DNA from: Selenomonas sp.
Lineage (GTDB): Bacteria; Bacillota; Negativicutes; Selenomonadales; Selenomonadaceae
Length of the DNA stretch: 42,921 nt
Reading direction: 5' to 3'
Assembly: GCF_022771645.1 (NCBI RefSeq)
Contig: NZ_JALFCU010000099.1
Span: forward strand, 1 to 42,921
A model generated the notes under the pieces. It searched no databases, was not told the origin of the DNA, and saw only the letters and a list, made by a program, of their open reading frames with translations. Of this stretch, positions 39,559 through 42,921 are shown one piece after another (within the stretch, counting starts at the first letter, position 1; each line of letters starts with the position of its first letter). The position numbers and the translations under genes were made by a program.

Positions 39559-40440
39559 TCATTGGAACAGCAGGCTGCCGAGCATCCGTACGCCCGTCTG
39601 GGCGTACGACACGATCGTGTCGATCGTGTCGCGGTTCTCGTCATACACCGTCTGCGCTTTTTCGAGCGCTGCGCTCGCTTCCTGCCCGGCGGCTTTCGCC
39701 GTATCGAGCTTCGCGTTCACGTCGTCGAGCATCTGCTGCGCATTCTCGATGGACTGGTCGATGTTTGCCGCGTCCGTCTGTGCGGCAGCGGCCGCCGCGT
39801 CATTCGCGGCCTGCGCCTGCGCCTGCTGCTGCTTCTTCTCCTTGCCCGTGACCTTGTCGAGGAGCTTGCCGAGGCCGGACGACTTGTCATTCGCGATCTG
39901 CTCGTTGCGTCCCTGCGCGCGCGCAGCCTGCTGCGCCGCCTGCTGCCGCTGTTTTTCCAGCTCGCGCTTCTCCTGCTCGAGCTGCGCCTTCTTTTCCTCG
40001 AGCGCCTTCGTGTCCTTTGCGAGCTGCGCCTGCTGCGACTGGAGCTGCTGCTCCTGATGCATGCGCTCGTTCTCCGCGCGTTCGGTGCTCTGCTGCGTAT
40101 AGCCCGCAAGGATGAAGCCGAGCAGCAGCGCGAACACGAAGCCGCCCGCGAGGATGGCATTGCGTTTGCGCGACTTCGTCCAGAACGGCGGTGCTGTACT
40201 TCCCGCCCCGCCGGCCGTTCCCTGTCCTGCCGTGTCTGCCGCTGGTGCATCGAGCGGCGCGAGCTCGCGCACGCCTGTGCGGCGACGCGGATGCTGCATC
40301 ACGGCATCATCGAGCGTCGGGATGGATTGCGTATCATCAAGCGCAGGCGTCTGTCCCTGCCGTTTCTGGGACTGCAACGGCTTTCCGAGCACTTGCGTCT
40401 CGTCAAACTCCGAACGCCCGTTCGGACGATCTTGTGCCAT
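39559..40440 (-). CDS. Single-span membrane protein with long coiled coil (unknown function)
   Basis: A 293-residue protein, not recognised as a named family. The hydrophilic N-terminal arm (1-90) contains FDETQVLG (12-19) and LDDTQSIP (34-41), two acidic-Thr-Gln sites that resemble targets of Hanks-type kinases bound by FHA domains. A membrane segment follows (about 94-114, NAILAGGFVFALLLGFILAGY), then a Gln/Glu/Lys/Ala-rich coiled coil (about 118-175) and an Ala/Gln-rich region with further helices. Topology is probably N-terminus inside. It starts three bases after the DUF3783 stop codon and is co-transcribed with it. Confidence 0.72.
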   Translation of the reverse strand: MAQDRPNGRSEFDETQVLGKPLQSQKRQGQTPALDDTQSIPTLDDAVMQHPRRRTGVRELAPLDAPAADTAGQGTAGGAGSTAPPFWTKSRKRNAILAGGFVFALLLGFILAGYTQQSTERAENERMHQEQQLQSQQAQLAKDTKALEEKKAQLEQEKRELEKQRQQAAQQAARAQGRNEQIANDKSSGLGKLLDKVTGKEKKQQQAQAQAANDAAAAAAQTDAANIDQSIENAQQMLDDVNAKLDTAKAAGQEASAALEKAQTVYDENRDTIDTIVSYAQTGVRMLGSLLFQ

Positions 40441-40443
40441 CGA

Positions 40444-40851
40444 TCAATCTTCCTTCTTTGCTTCGCGCTCCGCGAGCGCGCCGTGTTCTTTCTGCATCGT
40501 CTCGCACAGCCGCCGCAGCGTCCAGAACGTGTTAAACGGCGTCACGACCGTCTTGTACTGCACGCTGGGCGACACAGCCGCCGCGAGCGCGGCCAGCACT
40601 TCGTCGAGGCGCTTTCCCTTGATCTTGTCGAGGATCAGCACCTCGTGTGGGAAGACGAAATCTTCCTCGTCCTCATCCGGCGGCGTCACGCGGAAGCCTT
40701 TCATGCCGATGAGATATCCGATTTTCTGATGATGCGCCTCGGGCGGCAGGATGCGCGAAGGGACGCTCGTCCGGTCGAGTGCCCGGCGCACGGCGCGGAT
40801 GCGTTCTTCGTCATTGAATCCATAGAGCAAAGCTTGTTCTTTTCGTTTCAC
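40444..40851 (-). CDS. DUF3783 domain protein
   Basis: A 135-residue cytosolic protein. The middle matches DUF3783: an acidic PPDEDEEDFVFPHEVLILDKIKGKRLDEVLAALAAA, ending YKTVVTPFNTFWTLRRLCETM. The N-terminal KEQALLYGFNDEERIRAVRRAL is also family-like. Function is unknown. It starts with GTG; GGAG lies eight bases upstream within the end of the NYN gene. It belongs to the run NYN - DUF3783 - coiled coil. Confidence 0.8.
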   Translation of the reverse strand: MKRKEQALLYGFNDEERIRAVRRALDRTSVPSRILPPEAHHQKIGYLIGMKGFRVTPPDEDEEDFVFPHEVLILDKIKGKRLDEVLAALAAAVSPSVQYKTVVTPFNTFWTLRRLCETMQKEHGALAEREAKKED

Positions 40852-40864
40852 GATGCATGCTCCT

Positions 40865-41752
40865 TCAAGAATGGATGCCGCGCATGAGGAGATACGTCAC
40901 GAGCTCGTCCATTGAAACGCCCTCTTCGTCCTTGCGGCGATCGAGATCGCGTTGCAGGGTGCGCGGCAAGCGGATCGTCAGCGTGTCCGCCGGCTTCGGC
41001 GGTTCGGCTTTTTTCTGTGCCTTCGCAGGCTTCGCCGCGGCTTTCGCATCCGTGGTTTTCTTTGCAGGTGCGTCCTTTTTCGTTTCCGGCTTCATCTGCT
41101 TTTGCGGTTCTGCCTTTGGCTGCGCTTTCTTCGTCGAAGCGTTCTTCTGCACTTGTGACGTGCCTGCTTCTTCCTGCGCTTTCGCAGCTTTCGTTTTTTT
41201 CTTCGTCTTTTCCGCTTTTTGGGCGGCCTTTGCGTCCACGTCCTTCTTCTCGTCCTTCGCGGGCTTTTCCGCCTTTGCCTTACGCGGCTTTTTCGCCGGC
41301 TTCTCCGGCTTTTCCGGCGGATAGCAGAGGAATTCGTCGTAAGCGCTCCGCAGCGTCTCGCTCGCTTGCTTCGTGCCGACGCCGATGATGTACGATTTTT
41401 CGCCGCTGTTCAGCGCCTCGGCGATCTTCACGAAATCAGAATCCGTCGTGATGATGAAGAAGCGCCGCACGCCGTCCTTGTACAAGACGAGCGCCGAGTC
41501 AAACAGCGCGTTGTCGAGCGAGTTCTTGCCGAGGTACGTCCGCGTCACGGGTCGGAACGTGAAGCCCGGGCGGCGTCTGAGCCGCTCCCAACGCTTCTGA
41601 TCCTCGGGCACCTTGTCCCAATCCGTGACGACGATGATGCGGCACGGCTGGAAGCGCCGCGCCTTGCCGAGCGTGTAGTCGAGCATCTCGAACGGCGCGT
41701 TCTCGATGTCGTAGAGGATCGCAACGGTATCATTGCTGGAATCAAATGTCAT
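40865..41752 (-). CDS. NYN-domain putative RNase with Lys/Ala-rich linker and ribbon-helix-helix C-terminus
   Basis: A 295-residue protein in three parts. Residues 1-145 are a NYN (PIN-like) domain with acidic site residues in AILYDIENAP (Asp15, Asn18), KNSLDNALFDSAL (Asp80) and FIITTDSDFVKIAEAL (Asp104, Asp106); such domains are metal-dependent RNases. Residues about 146-255 are a low-complexity Lys/Ala/Pro/Glu linker, resembling histone H1 tails and likely disordered and nucleic-acid binding. Residues 257-295 (TLTIRLPRTLQRDLDRRKDE...) look like a ribbon-helix-helix DNA-binding domain. The combination is unusual. The ATG has AAGGA four bases upstream. It is the first gene of the run down to 35774. 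Confidence 0.85.
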   Translation of the reverse strand: MTFDSSNDTVAILYDIENAPFEMLDYTLGKARRFQPCRIIVVTDWDKVPEDQKRWERLRRRPGFTFRPVTRTYLGKNSLDNALFDSALVLYKDGVRRFFIITTDSDFVKIAEALNSGEKSYIIGVGTKQASETLRSAYDEFLCYPPEKPEKPAKKPRKAKAEKPAKDEKKDVDAKAAQKAEKTKKKTKAAKAQEEAGTSQVQKNASTKKAQPKAEPQKQMKPETKKDAPAKKTTDAKAAAKPAKAQKKAEPPKPADTLTIRLPRTLQRDLDRRKDEEGVSMDELVTYLLMRGIHS

Positions 41753-41806
41753 AAAATCCTTTCTTTCTTCTTGTTGTATTTCACGTTCACGCAGTCAATC
41801 GGTACG

Positions 41807-41815
41807 ATTATATCA
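41807..41815 (-). promoter_or_regulatory. Extended -10 promoter for the NYN operon
   Basis: TGATATAAT on the minus strand gives TGn plus consensus TATAAT, 55 bases upstream of the ATG. No good -35 is seen. Confidence 0.6.
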
Positions 41816-41968
41816 CGCGGTGCAAGCGCGCGCTAGAGGAAGCGTCACGGAATCCTCTTTTCTTTCCTCATTCGCCATTTCTTCTGCGTTTTCCTGCCAT
41901 GAGGCTGCTGCAAAATAACTGCAACATCCCTTTGTGTTTTTTGTAAAAATAGAAGGAAAAATCTGACG

Positions 41969-41997
41969 TTGAAGCGAATATATCATATATATAAGTT
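41969..41997 (+). promoter_or_regulatory. Possible promoter for glgB
   Basis: TTGAAG (41969-41974) and TAAGTT (41992-41997) are 17 bases apart in an AT-rich tract (ATATATCATATATATAAG) that stands out from the GC-rich surroundings. It is 29 bases upstream of the ATG. Confidence 0.4.
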
Positions 41998-42026
41998 TTA
42001 GTACGGTGGAGAAGGGAGTTCGAAAC

Positions 42027-42921
42027 ATGGGAACAGAAAAGCATATCGGCCTCGTCGCAGATGATGCGTGGCTGGAGCCATATGAGGACGCTATCCGCGG
42101 CCGTCATGACCATGCCGTGTGGAAAATCAACCAGCTCACGAGCGGGAGCGGCAGCCTCTCCGATTTCGCGAATGGACACCAGTACTTTGGGCTGCACCGC
42201 ACGCAGGACGGCTGGGTGTTTCGCGAGCGGGCGCCGCATGCGCTGGATATTTTCCTCATCGGCGATTTCAACGGCTGGCAGGAGCAGCAGCGCTACCGCT
42301 GCCAAAAGGTAGGGGACACGGGCAACTGGGAGCTGAAGCTGCCAGCGGATGCCATCCATCATGGCGACCTCTATAAGATGAAAGTGAAATGGTCGGCGGG
42401 CGGCGAGGGGGAGCGCATCCCCGCTTGGTGCCGGCGCGTGGTGCAGGACGAGCAGACGAAAATTTTCTCGGCACAGGTCTGGGAGCCGGAAACGCCCTAT
42501 GTCTGGCAGCAGGATCATTTCCGTCCGAATCGCGACCCGCTCTTGATTTATGAGTGCCATATCGGCATGGCGGGCGATGCGGAAAAGGTCAGCACGTACA
42601 AAGAGTTCCAGGAAAACGTCCTGCCCCGTGTCAAGCGGGACGGCTACAACGCCATCCAGGTCATGGCGATCCAGGAACATCCGTATTATGGCAGCTTCGG
42701 CTATCATGTAAGCTCGTTCTTTGCGGCCAGCTCCCGTTTCGGGACGCCGGAGGAGCTCAAGGAGCTCGTTGACACCGCGCATGGCATGGGCATCGCGGTC
42801 ATCATGGATCTCGTGCACAGCCACGCGGCGCGCAATGAGGCCGAGGGGCTCGGGAACCTCGCAGGCGACCCGAACCAGTATTTTTATCCCGGCGACCGGC
42901 ACGACCATCCGGCCTGGGATA
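42027..42921 (+). CDS. glgB: 1,4-alpha-glucan branching enzyme, N-terminal part (3' end outside window)
   Basis: The first 298 residues of a GH13 glycogen branching enzyme, which makes alpha-1,6 branches in glycogen. It begins MGTEKHIGLVADDAWLEPYEDAIRGR, followed by HQYFGLHRTQDGWVFRERAPHALDIFLIGDFNGW (CBM48). The start of the catalytic barrel follows: YECHIGMAGDAEKVSTYKEF, GYNAIQVMAIQEHPYYGSFGYHVSSFFA and VIMDLVHSHAARN. The W-x-E-P-Y-x-x-x-I-x-x-R opening and the YECHIGM block resemble the eukaryote-like group (GH13_8) more than E. coli GlgB. The ATG has GGGAG eight bases upstream. The 274-base gap before it holds the divergent NYN promoter and little else. Confidence 0.9.
   Translation, partial: MGTEKHIGLVADDAWLEPYEDAIRGRHDHAVWKINQLTSGSGSLSDFANGHQYFGLHRTQDGWVFRERAPHALDIFLIGDFNGWQEQQRYRCQKVGDTGNWELKLPADAIHHGDLYKMKVKWSAGGEGERIPAWCRRVVQDEQTKIFSAQVWEPETPYVWQQDHFRPNRDPLLIYECHIGMAGDAEKVSTYKEFQENVLPRVKRDGYNAIQVMAIQEHPYYGSFGYHVSSFFAASSRFGTPEELKELVDTAHGMGIAVIMDLVHSHAARNEAEGLGNLAGDPNQYFYPGDRHDHPAWD

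Noticed and set aside
41090..41330. Tandem DNA repeat or CRISPR-like array in the NYN gene linker
   Set aside because: The Lys/Ala/Pro-rich coding is compositionally biased but shows no fixed repeat unit or spacers; it is a protein linker.
41813..42028. Possible 71-residue minus-strand gene before glgB
   Set aside because: It has no ribosome binding site, overlaps the promoters of both neighbours and ends in low-complexity sequence.
41868..42908. Minus-strand open frame of 346 codons opposite glgB
   Set aside because: It is a shadow of the branching enzyme frame and crosses the glgB promoter region; no recognisable domain.

Overview
The window is a GC-rich stretch of a bacterial chromosome with tightly packed genes, most of them on the minus strand. 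Gene content points to a Firmicutes-type organism of the class Negativicutes, probably Selenomonadaceae (Selenomonas/Mitsuokella-like). The supporting signs are a single-chain PurL-PurQ, a dgt-dnaG-rpoD-(tRNA-Asn)-trmK-nif3 core cluster, a long-form glutamine synthetase, a DUF815 ATPase and strong GGAGG-type ribosome binding sites. This placement is inference from gene families, not from a search. I see no rRNA, CRISPR array, prophage or insertion sequence.

Layout. 1-577 (+) is the 3' part of a ttcA-like tRNA thiolation gene, facing a sugar-nucleotide epimerase and holA (-). A small secreted six-cysteine peptide (+) sits between holA and a thioredoxin-reductase-like flavoprotein (-). 4202-6743 (+) is an operon of a CNNM/CorC-type membrane protein, azlC and azlD, all three with TTG starts. 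6780-12978 (-) holds surE, a DUF2156 gene without a standard start codon, purL and a YhcH-family gene. 13150-16974 (-) is a DUF815 AAA ATPase behind an EAL-PAS-degenerate GGDEF protein. 17039-22121 (-) holds leuS with a terminator in its leader, yitT, nif3 and trmK. 22208-26496 (-) is tRNA-Asn, rpoD, dnaG and dgt. 26672-28886 (-) is a three-gene operon of an unknown protein, exonuclease III and a C39-like cysteine peptidase. 29012-31652 (-) is a MoxR ATPase with a VWA protein. 31724-33337 (-) is a beta-CASP nuclease. A 162-bp structured inverted-repeat element follows, then glnA with an attenuator-type leader. 35774-41752 (-) is a seven-gene run: NYN-RHH protein, DUF3783, coiled-coil membrane protein, a sulfonate/nitrate-type ABC importer and a membrane-anchored metallopeptidase. 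42027 to the end (+) is the start of a glycogen branching enzyme of eukaryote-like type.

Functionally most of the window is housekeeping: replication (holA, dnaG), transcription (rpoD), translation (leuS, tRNA-Asn, trmK, ttcA), purine and glutamine synthesis (purL, glnA) and nucleotide turnover (surE, dgt). The less ordinary parts are two leaders that end in intrinsic terminators (leuS, glnA), two intergenic repeat elements, the cysteine-rich peptide, the NYN-RHH operon and the apparent ATC/ATT start of the DUF2156 gene. Start sites were chosen from ribosome binding sites and family N-termini; several differ from the longest possible reading frame.
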